A DNA stretch of 64,000 bases, from contig CAVSDH010000006.1 in assembly GCA_963726765.1 (NCBI GenBank), positions 186,001 through 250,000 of the forward strand, read 5' to 3'. The notes under the pieces are model-generated. The model did no database searches, was not told the origin of the DNA, and saw nothing but the letters and a program-made list of their open reading frames with translations. Both the position numbers and the translations under genes were made by a program. The DNA is from CAIWHR01 sp963726765 (lineage in GTDB: Bacteria; Pseudomonadota; Gammaproteobacteria; Burkholderiales; Casimicrobiaceae). Positions 1-9,053 of this stretch are shown here, one piece after another. How positions within the stretch are numbered: the stretch's first letter is position 1; each line of letters begins with the position of its first letter.

Positions 1-2671
1 CCGCTGAACGACAGCGTGCCGGTTCCGACCTCGATCGCGGAGACCTTTGCCGGGTCGAAGGACTGGACGCTGAACGGCAGCCCACGCGTCTGGTAGAGCT
101 TGCCCGAATAGACGTCCGGAGCCGTCTTCTGCGCGGTCATCACGAGCCACCAGCCGCGGCCGGTCGTGTCGTAGGTGAACCAGGTCGCAAAGATCGTGTC
201 GTCCTGATGCGCAAGATTGATCCCCCAGCCCGATTCCGAATTGGCCGGTGCGTTCCACCAGAGGCCCTGATAGTTGGCAGCGGCGCCGATTGGCATCGCC
301 ACCTTCACCAAATTGCTCATGGTCTGCGTGCTGCTGCCGTCGGGACCGGTCACCGTGAGGCTCACCGTGTACAGGCCCGACTTCGGGTAGGTGTGACTGG
401 GATTCGCCTGGGAACTGCTCTTGCCGTCGCCGAAGTCCCACGAATAGTTCGTGATGTTGCCGGTCGAGCTGCTGGTGAAATCCACCTTCAGCGGACGTAA
501 GGCCGGCGACATTGGCTCCGCTGAACTGGGCCGCGGGTTTCGTCGACGATCCTCCGGTCACCGTCACGTAGCTGACGATCGTCTGCGTGTTGCTTCCGCC
601 CGGACCGGTGACGGTCAGGCTCACGGTGTAGGAGCCCGCCGACGAATACACGTGGCTCGGGCTGGCAACCGTGCTCGACGTGCCATCGCCGAAGTTCCAT
701 GAGTAACCCGTGATGCTGCCCGTCGAGACGCTGCTGAAATTCACCGTCAGCGGTGACGTGCCGGAAACAGGCGTACCGGTGAACAGCGCCACTGGCGCCG
801 GCGTCGGCGACGTCACCGTCACGTAGTTGGCGAGCGTTTGCGTGTTGCTTCCGCCCGGACCCGTGACCGTGAGGCTCACGGTGTAGGAACCCGCCGACGA
901 ATACACGTGACTGGGGCTGGCAGCCGTGCTCGACGTGCCGTCGCCGAAGTTCCATGCAGTAACCCGTGATGCTGCCCGTCGAGGCATTGCTGAAGTTCAC
1001 TGTCAGCGGCGACGTGCCGGAAACCGGCGTGCCGGTGAACTGCGCCACTGGTGCCGGTGTCGGTGCCGTCACCGTCACGTAGCTCGTGCGCGTCTGCGTG
1101 TTGCTGCCGCCAGGACCGGTCACGGTCAGCTTCACCGTGTACGTCCCCGCCGCTGAATACACGTGGACCGGATTGACCGCCGTGCTGGTCGTGCCGTCGC
1201 CGAAGTCCCATGCGGAACCGGTGATGCTGCCCACCGACTGGTTGGTGAAGCTCACCGTCACCGGCGCCACCCCGCTCGTCGGGCTCCCGATGAAGCTTGC
1301 CACCGGCGCCGGTGTCGGCGCCGTCACCGTCACGTAGCTCGTGCGCGTTTGCGTGTTGCTGCCCCCGGGACCGGTCACGGTCAGCTTCACCGTGTACGTC
1401 CCCGCCGCTGAATACACGTGGACCGGATTGACCGCCGTGCTGGTCGTGCCGTCGCCGAAGTCCCATGCGGAACCGGTGATGCTGCCCACCGACTGGTTGG
1501 TGAAGCTCACCGTCACCGGCGCCACCCCGCTCGTCGGGCTGCCGATGAAGCTTGCCACCGGCGCCGGTGTCGGCGCCGTCACCGTCACGTAGCTCGTGCG
1601 CGTTTGCGTGTTGCTGCCCCCGGGGCCGGTCACGGTCAGCTTCACCGTGTACGTCCCCGCCGCTGAATACACGTGGACCGGATTGACCGCCGTGCTGGTC
1701 GTGCCGTCGCCGAAGTCCCATGCGGAACCGGTGATGCTGCCCACCGACTGGTTGGTGAAGCTCACCGTCACCGGCGCCACCCCGCTCGTCGGGCTCCCGA
1801 TGAAGCTTGCCACCGGCGCCGGTGTCGGCGCCGTCACCGTCACGTAGCTCGTGCGCGTTTGGGTGTTGCTGCCGCCGGGACCGGTGGCCGTGAGGCTTAC
1901 CGTATACACACCGGCCGCCGAGTAAACGTGACTCGGGCTTGCGACGGTGCTCGACGTGCCGTCGCCGAAACTCCAGGCGTAACTGGTGATGCTGCCTGTC
2001 GAGGCGTTGGTGAAGTTCACGTTCAACGGAGAGGTGCCCGATACAGGACTCCCGGTGAACTGGGCCACCGGCGCGGGCGTCGGGGCGGTGACCGTGATGT
2101 AGTTGGTCCGCGTCTGCGTGTTGCTGCCGCTCGAGCCCGAAACGGTCAGGCTCACCGTGTACACGCCGGCCGCGGAGTACACATGGCTCGGGCTGGCGAC
2201 GGTGCTCGACGTGCCGTCGCCGAAGTTCCAGGAATAGCTGGTAATGCTTCCCGTCGAGCTGTTGGTGAAACTGACCGTCAGGGGAGCGGTGCCGGACGTC
2301 GTGCCCGCCGTGAAGCTCGCCACCGGCGTCGTGACCGGCACCGTTGCAGCGACATCGTTCGAGAATCCGCTCTCCGCGCGTGAGGCGTCGTAGTCGGTCG
2401 CGGCGAAGTGGTAGGTCGTCCCTTCGACAAGGCCCGTTACGGTATACGTCGTCGCGTTGCCCACGTCGATCTTGGACGGGTAGGTGCCCGCCGATGGGCC
2501 GTAATAGACCATGTAGCCGGCCGGCGCCGGACCTGTCGGCGGATCCCAAGCCAGGTTGACGCTGCCCGCCAGCGCAGGCGCGGCAACCAGGAGAAACAGG
2601 GCGTAAAGGCCGCAGGCGCGAAATGCCGCCGCCAGTGCCTTGAGCGTGGAACGCCCGCGTACCGTGGTCAT
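1..2671 (-). CDS. Secreted FN3/PKD-repeat protein (3' end off the window, two frameshifts)
   Basis: A secreted multi-domain surface or matrix protein; no enzyme motif is visible. After an N-terminal signal peptide (hydrophobic stretch ending APALAG) comes one fibronectin type III domain (about residues 36-112), then a chain of about eight PKD domains with the repeated W-x-F-G-D-G signature and TVTAPTPAPVA linkers. The C-terminal part, read from 1-300, is a different domain with GLWWNAP and SGWGINLAHQ motifs, which I recognise only as common in secreted betaproteobacterial proteins. Two single-base insertions, at about 957 and about 497, break the frame. Comparison with the neighbouring repeat copy (extra C at about 957 in the plus strand) makes the first one clear. 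The start ATG at 2671 has a GGAGG ribosome binding site lying in a riboswitch-controlled hairpin. The C-terminus lies beyond base 1. Confidence 0.88.
1065..1845 (-). repeat. Three near-identical 255-bp tandem repeats coding PKD domains
   Basis: Inside the PKD protein gene a unit of 255 bp (85 codons, one PKD domain) is repeated three times with only a few substitutions between copies. The same start of a reading frame recurs at 1086, 1341 and 1596. Flanking PKD units are clearly diverged, so these three copies look like a recent in-frame expansion or a gene-conversion tract. Long repeats of this kind are also a place where short-read assembly can collapse copies. Confidence 0.9.
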
Positions 2672-2673
2672 AA

Positions 2674-2702
2674 TGCCTCCGTCAAACTCTTGCCAAGAGG
2701 CA
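2674..2702 (-). promoter_or_regulatory. Shine-Dalgarno-masking hairpin (riboswitch expression platform)
   Basis: UGCCUC (2702-2697) can pair with GAGGCA (2679-2674), which overlaps the GGAGG ribosome binding site of the PKD protein gene. The 3' side of the aptamer contains UUGCCAAG, which is exactly complementary to CUUGGCAA in the loop of this hairpin, so an alternative 8-bp helix competes with aptamer closure. No U-tract follows, which points to translational rather than termination control. Direction of control (ligand-off by simple reading) is inferred. Confidence 0.6.
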
Positions 2703-2707
2703 CTAGG

Positions 2708-2795
2708 CCCATCCTTGGCAACCAGGCTACCTTGTCCCGTCAGGGAGTTAGGCCCTCGGCTTTGCGTCCCACCCTTTCGGGTGGTTTGCCTTTTT
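2708..2795 (-). promoter_or_regulatory. Cyclic-di-GMP-I (GEMM-I) riboswitch aptamer
   Basis: On the minus strand the leader of the PKD protein gene contains the conserved GEMM-I core in the right order: GGCAAACC, a P2 hairpin ACCC-GAAA-GGGU with the GNRA tetraloop, GGGACGCAAAGCC, GGGCCUAA (tetraloop-receptor side), and a final GGUAGCCUGGUUGCC helix. This follows the Vibrio Vc2 aptamer almost position by position. The family binds cyclic di-GMP and commonly controls extracellular matrix and motility genes. The aptamer ends about 37 nt upstream of the start codon at 2671, so control of this gene is expected. Confidence 0.94.
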
Positions 2796-2800
2796 CAGAA

Positions 2801-3247
2801 TCGGTAACGCTGAAACAAACACCCGAAAACTACCGGAAACCCGCAGCAACGGATCGAGATCGAAGCTAATTCACCAGTCGCCTCTGTCAGCGCATGGCGT
2901 CGGAATCGATTGATTTGTATGGCACAGAATCAACCGCCCCCCGCTGTGATATGACAATAGCATGCCAATTCAACGTTTGCCAAGGGAATTTTTTGACCCG
3001 AATCAGGAAATCGCCAGAAAGCAATTGCGCCCTTGGCGGGGCCTGGGACGTACGCGGGAAGGCAACGTCGGCCGAACCAGGCCATTGACCCGTCATTCAC
3101 ACCGGTGTGGATGTGGGCTACACCCCAAGCGACACGCGACTTGCGCGGTGTGCCCCCATTCAGCAGGAGCGGATTTCGCAGCGCGATGCGCGCAAATTGG
3201 CGCGGTGAATGGTTGGCGCCGCCCGCGCGGCGCACCAGCGCATCAAG
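2801..3247. other. Intergenic region upstream of the riboswitch
   Basis: About 450 bp between the riboswitch leader and the stop codon of the lectin-like gene. It must hold the promoter for the riboswitch transcript, but no convincing -35/-10 pair stands out. Small open frames here have no recognisable protein character. Confidence 0.5.
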
Positions 3248-3979
3248 TCAGGGAAGGATGTGCAGGTTCGACGGTGGAGACGGTGCCGATACGCTTCCAT
3301 CAGTGGCGGTGAAACTGGTGAACCCGTAGTCGCCATTCTTTCCGGTCGCGTTCTGAAGGTAAAAGCCCATACCCGGACTGCCGCTCGGATAAGTGCTGTC
3401 CGTGACCTGAAGCACTGCAACGCCATTGATATAGGCCGTAATCACGTTGCCGATCGCTGTCGCCTTGACTACGTCTCCGGTCCTGATTCCATAGGAAGTC
3501 CCGCCTCTGGCGTCGAGAAGCGTCCAGCTTCCCAGCGGACCATTCCATCGGACGATCTGCACGTACGCATTCGACGAGGACCTCGCAGAGAAGAGGACTT
3601 CATATCCTGTGCACTTATGCGCGGACAGAGAGCTTCTCACTCTCAATTCCACTTCCTCGAAAATGCCGTCGTTCTGGTTCACCGAGTAGACCGTGGCCGA
3701 GACCGTCTGATTTGGCCCCCAGGTACCTGTCAGGAGCGCGACCGTGTCGTCATAGCCTGAAGTGCCGGACTCACGTCCGATAGCCAGTCCGGGTGTCGTC
3801 GAAGCATTGGACCAGTCGAGCCCTACTGTTTTCCCGTTTATCCATTTGCCGCCCTCTGAAATGGGATTCTCGGTGAGCGGGAAATTGGTCGTGTATGTCG
3901 CCGCACTGGCCTCAATGGCCGGAAATAAAAAAAACGCAATGCAAAGCACTGCCGGGATAGCAATCGAGGTCTGTCTCAT
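3248..3979 (-). CDS. Secreted lectin-like (concanavalin-like fold) protein
   Basis: A 243-residue exported protein with an N-terminal signal peptide (cleavage probably after IEASA). The body has the alternating pattern of a LamG/concanavalin-like beta sandwich: WNGPLGSW, GDVVKATAIGNVITAYINGV and GSPGMGFYL are typical of the strands forming the jelly roll. I see no catalytic signature, so sugar or polymer binding is the more likely role than hydrolysis. A close paralogue lies at 11270-11950. The protein ends in a short Pro-rich tail with PPSNLHILP, resembling the first strand of an FN3 domain that then stops; a similar tail ends the beta-helix protein at 40638. The ATG at 3979 follows GGAGGTAACGGAGC, a strong ribosome binding site. 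Its place at the edge of the polysaccharide locus fits a matrix-binding role. Confidence 0.72.
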   Translation of the reverse strand: MRQTSIAIPAVLCIAFFLFPAIEASAATYTTNFPLTENPISEGGKWINGKTVGLDWSNASTTPGLAIGRESGTSGYDDTVALLTGTWGPNQTVSATVYSVNQNDGIFEEVELRVRSSLSAHKCTGYEVLFSARSSSNAYVQIVRWNGPLGSWTLLDARGGTSYGIRTGDVVKATAIGNVITAYINGVAVLQVTDSTYPSGSPGMGFYLQNATGKNGDYGFTSFTATDGSVSAPSPPSNLHILP

Positions 3980-4464
3980 GCTCCGTTACCTCCTGGCTCG
4001 AGTCGGTTTCCTGCGGCCAGATGTCAGATGACGCTACACAGAACCGATCGACACTGCAGGTCGGGCTCGGTACGCGCGCGATAGCCACATGGCGCCGAAT
4101 AATCGGGCGGGCTGTCGATCTGCCTCGGATTTCACGCAGATCCCGAATCCATATGCAGGCCGCGCGCGAGGCCTACCCCGGCAGCATCATTCCAATCCAT
4201 TGTGCCATGACTTTTCGCGCGGGACCGGCGGTGGACCGAACCGTCCATCCGCCAAAATGTGCATTACAGCCGCTACTCTGGCCAACTCCCGACGATTGCC
4301 TGGCTGGCATGGCTGCGGTTGCGGACACGGCAGCCCGCCACATTCCTACCGAGCTCGGAATGGATGCGTGCAGCGCACCATGAGGTCCGCCGGTGCTGCG
4401 CGCGTTCGAGGTCGACGTCGCGGTGACCGCACTGACGAGCGTCTGCGGACCTACTCCGGAATCA
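3980..4464. other. Intergenic region upstream of lectin-like gene
   Basis: About 485 bp between the stop of the FAD oxidoreductase gene and the start of the lectin-like gene, both on the minus strand. The spacing suggests that the lectin-like gene has its own promoter. No coding frame, RNA gene or clear regulatory motif is visible. Confidence 0.45.
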
Positions 4465-5775
4465 TCATCCGCCGGTGGACGACAATGCAAGTTCCGCAGC
4501 ACGCTCTCCGCTGATGTAGCTTTCGTCGGTCCACATATATCCCCAATCGCCGTATCGCCCGCAGTAGGCGATTTTGATTTCATCGAGATAGGCGTGAACG
4601 GTCGCGAGCGCAGCAGAACGCTCGAGGTCGAAAATGACATTCGCGTGTTGCACCACCGTCGCGTGTTTCGAGATGACCTGGTCCTCTTCACGAAGAGTAT
4701 TCGTGCGACGCAAGTCGGCAATGACCAGGTCGATATAGTGATCGGGGGGTAGTGTCAGTGGACGATACTTGGAAGAGAAGTAGACTTCTGCCTGAATGCT
4801 TCCGCACCCGGGAGGGGCATTCGTCGCCGACAGCATGTGCGGAAAACTCAGGCGGGTGAAGCAGATATCCTCGTCATAGAAATACGTGATTTGACCTTCC
4901 GAGAGATCCGCCCGATTGATGCCGACGTTGACCAGAATGCACGTCGAACATGCCAGGCGCTGCGCAGCGTCGATCACGTCTCGCGGGACGCCCTCAATCA
5001 TCGGAACAATGTCGGGCAAGGCGATGGACGAAACCACCGAATCGTAGGTCGCGGTAGTGCCATTCGCGAACCGAAGCTCCCGCTGCCGGGGGCGAATCGC
5101 CACAAGCTCATGCTTCAGTTTGAGTTCGGCGATGCTCGGAAAATCTCGCAAATACGATACGAATCCCCCATTGGTCGGATACCTGAAATTGGTGATGTAA
5201 TGGACGTCGGGAGTCCATTTCGCCAAGGCGCCTCGAAGCATTTCCTCGAGACTCGGGCGATACATCCGCGGGCCGAGCCAATCGGTGCTCATGTTCTTCG
5301 CATCGGTCATGTGGTATTTGCGCGTGTACTGCATCGGGAAGAGTTCCGCAAATGTTCTCCCGTAGCTGGCAACCAGCCATTCCTCATAATTGGCGATGGG
5401 GCGCTCTTCGGCGTTGTGCTCCTTGACGAAGTCGGTGATGATTTTCACGATCAGGTCGTGCGGAAGGCCGTTCAGGTGCAACTGGACCGGATGAGTCAAT
5501 CTGAATCCGCGCCAATAATTGTCCAGCTTGACCTGAACGGCTTCGAACTTCTGATCAACGTACTCGGCGAACAGCGTTTGGATCCTCGGGTCCTTGGTAA
5601 AGGAAATGTGAGGGCCGAGGTCGAACAGAAAACCCTGCGAGTTTCGAAACGACGCAGTGTGCCCGCCGTAGTAGGGCGCCCTGTCGTAAACGACCGCGCG
5701 AATTCCCTTCGAATGGAGATGACTGGCGGCTCCGAAGCCAGCCATACCCGTACCCAAAACAGCGATATTCGCCAC
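4465..5775 (-). CDS. FAD-dependent oxidoreductase (amine oxidase / UDP-galactopyranose mutase-like)
   Basis: A 436-residue flavoprotein. The N-terminus carries the dinucleotide-binding GTGMAGFGAASHL motif, an acidic residue at the end of the second strand (VVYDRAP) and the GGHTASF and DLGPHISF segments shared by protoporphyrinogen-oxidase-like and UDP-galactopyranose-mutase-like proteins. The C-terminal GDWGYMWTDESYISG is the usual second FAD-contact region. The family is common in surface glycan loci, where members oxidise or isomerise sugar intermediates; the substrate cannot be read from sequence. The start is GTG at 5775, chosen because CCGGAGGTC lies about ten bases upstream and the Rossmann motif follows immediately. 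It lies 94 bp downstream of the SAF-domain oxidoreductase and probably belongs to the same transcript as the CDP-sugar genes. Confidence 0.78.
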   Translation of the reverse strand: MANIAVLGTGMAGFGAASHLHSKGIRAVVYDRAPYYGGHTASFRNSQGFLFDLGPHISFTKDPRIQTLFAEYVDQKFEAVQVKLDNYWRGFRLTHPVQLHLNGLPHDLIVKIITDFVKEHNAEERPIANYEEWLVASYGRTFAELFPMQYTRKYHMTDAKNMSTDWLGPRMYRPSLEEMLRGALAKWTPDVHYITNFRYPTNGGFVSYLRDFPSIAELKLKHELVAIRPRQRELRFANGTTATYDSVVSSIALPDIVPMIEGVPRDVIDAAQRLACSTCILVNVGINRADLSEGQITYFYDEDICFTRLSFPHMLSATNAPPGCGSIQAEVYFSSKYRPLTLPPDHYIDLVIADLRRTNTLREEDQVISKHATVVQHANVIFDLERSAALATVHAYLDEIKIAYCGRYGDWGYMWTDESYISGERAAELALSSTGG

Positions 5776-5869
5776 TAGTCAAGACCTCCGGAATACCAAT
5801 CCCTGCGCCGGACACCGCCGTGCGTTGTGAGCCGGCAATGATCCGGGCCGCAGCTGCCCACCGGCGATT

Positions 5870-7235
5870 TCAGGCAATCGCTACTTTACGTGCCGTCCGC
5901 CGCTCCGCGGCCGGGGCCGCAATCGGCCAGCGCCGTAGCTGTTCGGCCCAGAGTTCGTCTCGGAGCCTGGTCGACGGCATTCTGACATCGTCGAAGGACA
6001 CGACGTCGTCCTTCGGGATGTCCCTGAGCAACACACAGTCGTCCGACATGGCGATGGGAAGAGAATTGTCGGCGCGGGCAGCAACGTGATTCTCGATCAG
6101 CCCGTAGCAGCAGAACCCGCCCACACCATCAAGGCGCTCCCCTGCTTTCAGATTCCGTTTGGCTACAGCCACAACCTCGCAGGACGGGCCACCAAGCGGC
6201 GCGACGGTCGGATCGGAATGAACGATCGCCCTGACCGATCGTCGAAGGCAGCTGTATATGCGGCAGGTGGAACGGCGTATAGAACACGTAGAAGGGACCG
6301 TCGCCAAGCTTATAGTACGCAAGCTGGGTTCTCTTGTGCGGGTTGAGCTCATGCACGACGACGAAGGCACCGGTATGAGGCGCCGCGCCCACTGAATAAT
6401 CGACGATTCCGCCGTTGAGCATCGCTTCGGGCGGCAGCAATTTCGCGAGCTCTCGAACGTAGCCACACGCCGGGCCGTGCATGCCGCGCCGGGCAACCCC
6501 GAACCCCGTCGCGTTTGCCAATACGGTTGTCTCCATCGACAGCTTCGTTGCGTCCGCGAACGATGTCACCTTTCGTACGTCCTGATCGTGCTGGGCCGCA
6601 AAACCGCGCTGAGTCTCCGGCGTTCGATAATAGTCGACCATGCCTTTGATATTGCCGGCTGCAACCGGCCGGAGACCGACCGTTTGCACATATCGGAACA
6701 GCGTCATCGCGACACCCGGTTCATCACCATCGGTGTGCGTCAGCACCACGCCCGCCTCGTCGGCCTTTGCCTTGAGTATCGGTCCTATCAGCGAATCGAG
6801 CTCCGCGTTGACCAGCACGACGGGCTTGCCATGCTTGAACGCGTCCAGCGCTACACTCGCGCCGAAATCAACGGTGCCGGTCACTTCAACAATCAAATCG
6901 ATGGCGCCACATCTTGTCAGCACGTGAGGATCGTCGCTGATCACCGGAATCCCTCGCGCGATACACGCTTCTGCCTCGCCCGCGGTTTTTGCAGTCCGCC
7001 ATTCCCGAATGCCCGCCTCCTGAAACGCCCTTTCGGCATGTCGTGGCGTGCGGTTCGCCATTCCGGCGAGCCGCATGCCCGGCACAGGGGTCCCGAGCTG
7101 CAATGCAATGGCGCGACCGGTTGCACCGGCGCCCACGACGCCGACGCGGATAGGGCGCTTGTCGGCCTCCCTGGCCTGGAGAACGCTGTACACGGAAGTG
7201 CTGTGAACGGGGCCGCTGAACGAATTGGTGTTCAT
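5870..7235 (-). CDS. SAF-domain NAD(P)-dependent oxidoreductase (frameshift near 6230)
   Basis: The N-terminal half is a Rossmann dehydrogenase of the homoserine-dehydrogenase type, with GVVGAGATGRAIALQL at about residues 31-46 and DLIVEVTGTVDFGA in the middle. The C-terminal part (about the last 110 residues) has the look of an SAF domain: VAKRNLKAGERLDGVGGF, then CVLLRDIPKDDVVSFDDV. This two-domain arrangement is known in lipopolysaccharide and polysaccharide clusters, but its substrate is not established. The frame is broken at about 6230, where one extra G in a GGG run (plus-strand CCC at 6229-6231) separates STIGQ from AIVHSDPTVAPLGG; both sides are intact. The ATG at 7235 has AAAGGAG eight bases upstream. 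It is the fifth gene of a minus-strand series beginning with rfbF, 15 bp after the epimerase gene, so it probably acts on the CDP-4-keto-6-deoxy sugar made there (inference). Confidence 0.8.
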
Positions 7236-7250
7236 GACATTTCTCCTTTC

Positions 7251-7784
7251 CTAGTTCTGCTCCAGGAGGGGCCAGTTTCTATCCTGATCGGAGATCAATG
7301 ATACCGGCAATGGCCACCGGATTCCCAAGGACGGATCATCATAGCGTACACCTCGTGCGTCATTCGGCGAAAAGACCGCGGAGGCGAGGTAGTAAATTTC
7401 CGTGTTGTCTTCCACAGATTGACACCCATGGGCACATCCTTCCGGCACATAGAGCATTCGACCGTTGTCCGCACCGAGATTGGTCCCGTACCAGGAGCGG
7501 TAGGTCGGCGACGCCACTCGAAGATCGACGACGACGTCGAAAATCGACCCTCGAGTACAGCGAACGAGCTTTGCCTCGAGCGCCGGGGCGATTTGATAGT
7601 GCAATCCGCGAATCGTGCCTCTCCGATGGCTAAGGGCCATATTGGCCTGAAGCGGAACGAAGTCGATGGCCCGCTCCGCGAATTCGAGATTGCACCAGGC
7701 GCGCATGAATCGGCCGCGCGCATCCTCATGAGGAGTGGGTTCGACAACCCATGCACCTTGAATGTCACATTGCGTGAATTTCAT
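7251..7784 (-). CDS. rfbC: RmlC-like sugar 3,5-epimerase
   Basis: A 177-residue cupin of the dTDP-4-dehydrorhamnose 3,5-epimerase family, full length for the family. The catalytic histidine is in TIRGLHYQ, the active-site tyrosine region is TEIYYLASAVFSP, and YVPEGCAHGCQSVED is the conserved core strand. In rhamnose synthesis the enzyme epimerises C3 and C5 of the 4-keto-6-deoxy sugar nucleotide. No rmlA, rmlB or rmlD is present in this window, while rfbF and rfbG lie just upstream, so the real substrate is more likely a CDP-4-keto-6-deoxyhexose (inference from context). About 145 bp separate it from rfbG; a 50-codon frame in that gap overlapping the rfbG stop has no protein-like character. 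Confidence 0.88.
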   Translation of the reverse strand: MKFTQCDIQGAWVVEPTPHEDARGRFMRAWCNLEFAERAIDFVPLQANMALSHRRGTIRGLHYQIAPALEAKLVRCTRGSIFDVVVDLRVASPTYRSWYGTNLGADNGRMLYVPEGCAHGCQSVEDNTEIYYLASAVFSPNDARGVRYDDPSLGIRWPLPVSLISDQDRNWPLLEQN

Positions 7785-7929
7785 ACGGAATGGGCAAGGC
7801 GCGGACCGGCCAAGCGGCTGGCCAAGTCGCCCGGTGCCTCACCGCGGGCTTCCGACAACACCTGGGAACTGTTCTCCCAAGACCGCGCCGGAGCCGCTCG
7901 CTGCCTCCGCAGCGTAGATTTCGTCCGAC

Positions 7930-9003
7930 TCATTTCATTTCCACGTAGCGTTCCAATTGCTCGCGACAGAGTGCTCTTGCATCCTGCCCGCTGTGATACC
8001 GGCGATACCAATCGGCGACCAGCTGAATCGCATCGTCGATCGTCAGTCGGCTTCGCCAACCAAGAACGTTGGCCGTCTTGGTGACGTCCAGCCGAAGCAT
8101 ACTTTCCTCGGGAGCATGACTGGCGGTGTCCTTGACCCAGGGGCGATCGATATCCCATTTGGATGCCAGGAACTCCACAATGTAGGAGACCGACCGCGAC
8201 TCCGCGTCGGCCGGCCCAAAATTCCATGCACCCGAGTATGCCGGTATATCGCCGGCCATCGCCTCGGCAAGGCTGAGGTATCCCCCAAGGCAGTCCAGCA
8301 CGTGCTGCCACGGTCGCACGGCGCTCGGATTGCGAAGCACGATGGCCTGCTTGGCCTTCACGAACGCATCGACGGCGTCCGGGATGAGTTGTCGAGGCGT
8401 CCAGTCACCACCGCCGATCACGTTTCCCGCGCGGGCGCTCGCAATGCCCACTCCATGCTTGCCCAATTGACTCAACGGAAAAAAGGAGTCCCGATAAGCC
8501 TGGCCAACGAATTCCGCGCACGCTTTGCTGCTCGAGTACGGATCGTGCCCGCCCATCGCATCGTTCTCGCGGTACCCCCAGACCCAACCTTTGTTTTCGT
8601 AGCACTTGTCCGTCGTTACATTGATCACGATGCACGGGCGGCGCATCCGTCGAACCGACTCCAGCACGTTTACGGTGCCAAGGACGTTTGTCGAGTAGGT
8701 TTCCACGGGATCATCGTACGATTGCAGGACCACCGATTGCGCCGCCATGTGAAATACGATTTCCGGCGCATACGATTCCACGGCATCGACGATTCGATCA
8801 AGGTTGCGGATGTCCCCCGTAATTGAATCGACGAGCTCGCCGACCCGCGCAAGGGTGTAGAGACTGGGCTGTGTCGGCGGATCGAGGGCATAACCGCGAA
8901 CCCGCGAGCCGAAGGAGTCAAGCAGCAAGCAGAGCCAGCTGCCCTTGAATCCTGTATGGCCCGTGACCAGGACACGCCTGCCTTGCCAGAACGCCGGATT
9001 CAT
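7930..9003 (-). CDS. rfbG: CDP-glucose 4,6-dehydratase
   Basis: A short-chain dehydrogenase/reductase of the extended type that converts CDP-glucose to CDP-4-keto-6-deoxyglucose with bound NAD. The nucleotide-binding TGHTGFKGSWL motif at the N-terminus is characteristic of RfbG (the FKGSW is diagnostic compared with RmlB). The catalytic Tyr and Lys are in DPYSSSKACAE, with the Thr in NVTTDKCYENKGW just before. ARAGNVIGGGDW and the conserved VRPWQHVLD segment also match the family. Length about 357 residues is normal. I choose the ATG at 9003 because CGGAG lies eight bases upstream; an in-frame GTG at 9012 overlaps that site. It follows the PIG-L gene by about 50 bp in the same direction as rfbF. 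Confidence 0.93.
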   Translation of the reverse strand: MNPAFWQGRRVLVTGHTGFKGSWLCLLLDSFGSRVRGYALDPPTQPSLYTLARVGELVDSITGDIRNLDRIVDAVESYAPEIVFHMAAQSVVLQSYDDPVETYSTNVLGTVNVLESVRRMRRPCIVINVTTDKCYENKGWVWGYRENDAMGGHDPYSSSKACAEFVGQAYRDSFFPLSQLGKHGVGIASARAGNVIGGGDWTPRQLIPDAVDAFVKAKQAIVLRNPSAVRPWQHVLDCLGGYLSLAEAMAGDIPAYSGAWNFGPADAESRSVSYIVEFLASKWDIDRPWVKDTASHAPEESMLRLDVTKTANVLGWRSRLTIDDAIQLVADWYRRYHSGQDARALCREQLERYVEMK

Positions 9004-9053
9004 CACCACCACTCCGAACTGATTGCAGCATGCCGGAACTGCGGAACGGGCAT

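Noticed and set aside
1065..1845. Regularly spaced repeats resembling a CRISPR array
   Set aside because: The period is 255 bp with coding-frame conservation and no short unique spacers. It encodes PKD domains, and no cas genes are present.
876..2549. 557-codon minus-strand frame and several plus-strand frames over the PKD gene
   Set aside because: Their residues are periodic Arg/His/Gly-rich products of the repeat read out of frame. The true frame carries a signal peptide and PKD motifs.
7785..7929. 50-codon frame between rfbG and the epimerase, overlapping the rfbG stop as ATGA
   Set aside because: The overlap is attractive, but the product is Arg/Ser-rich with no recognisable motif, so I do not call it a gene.
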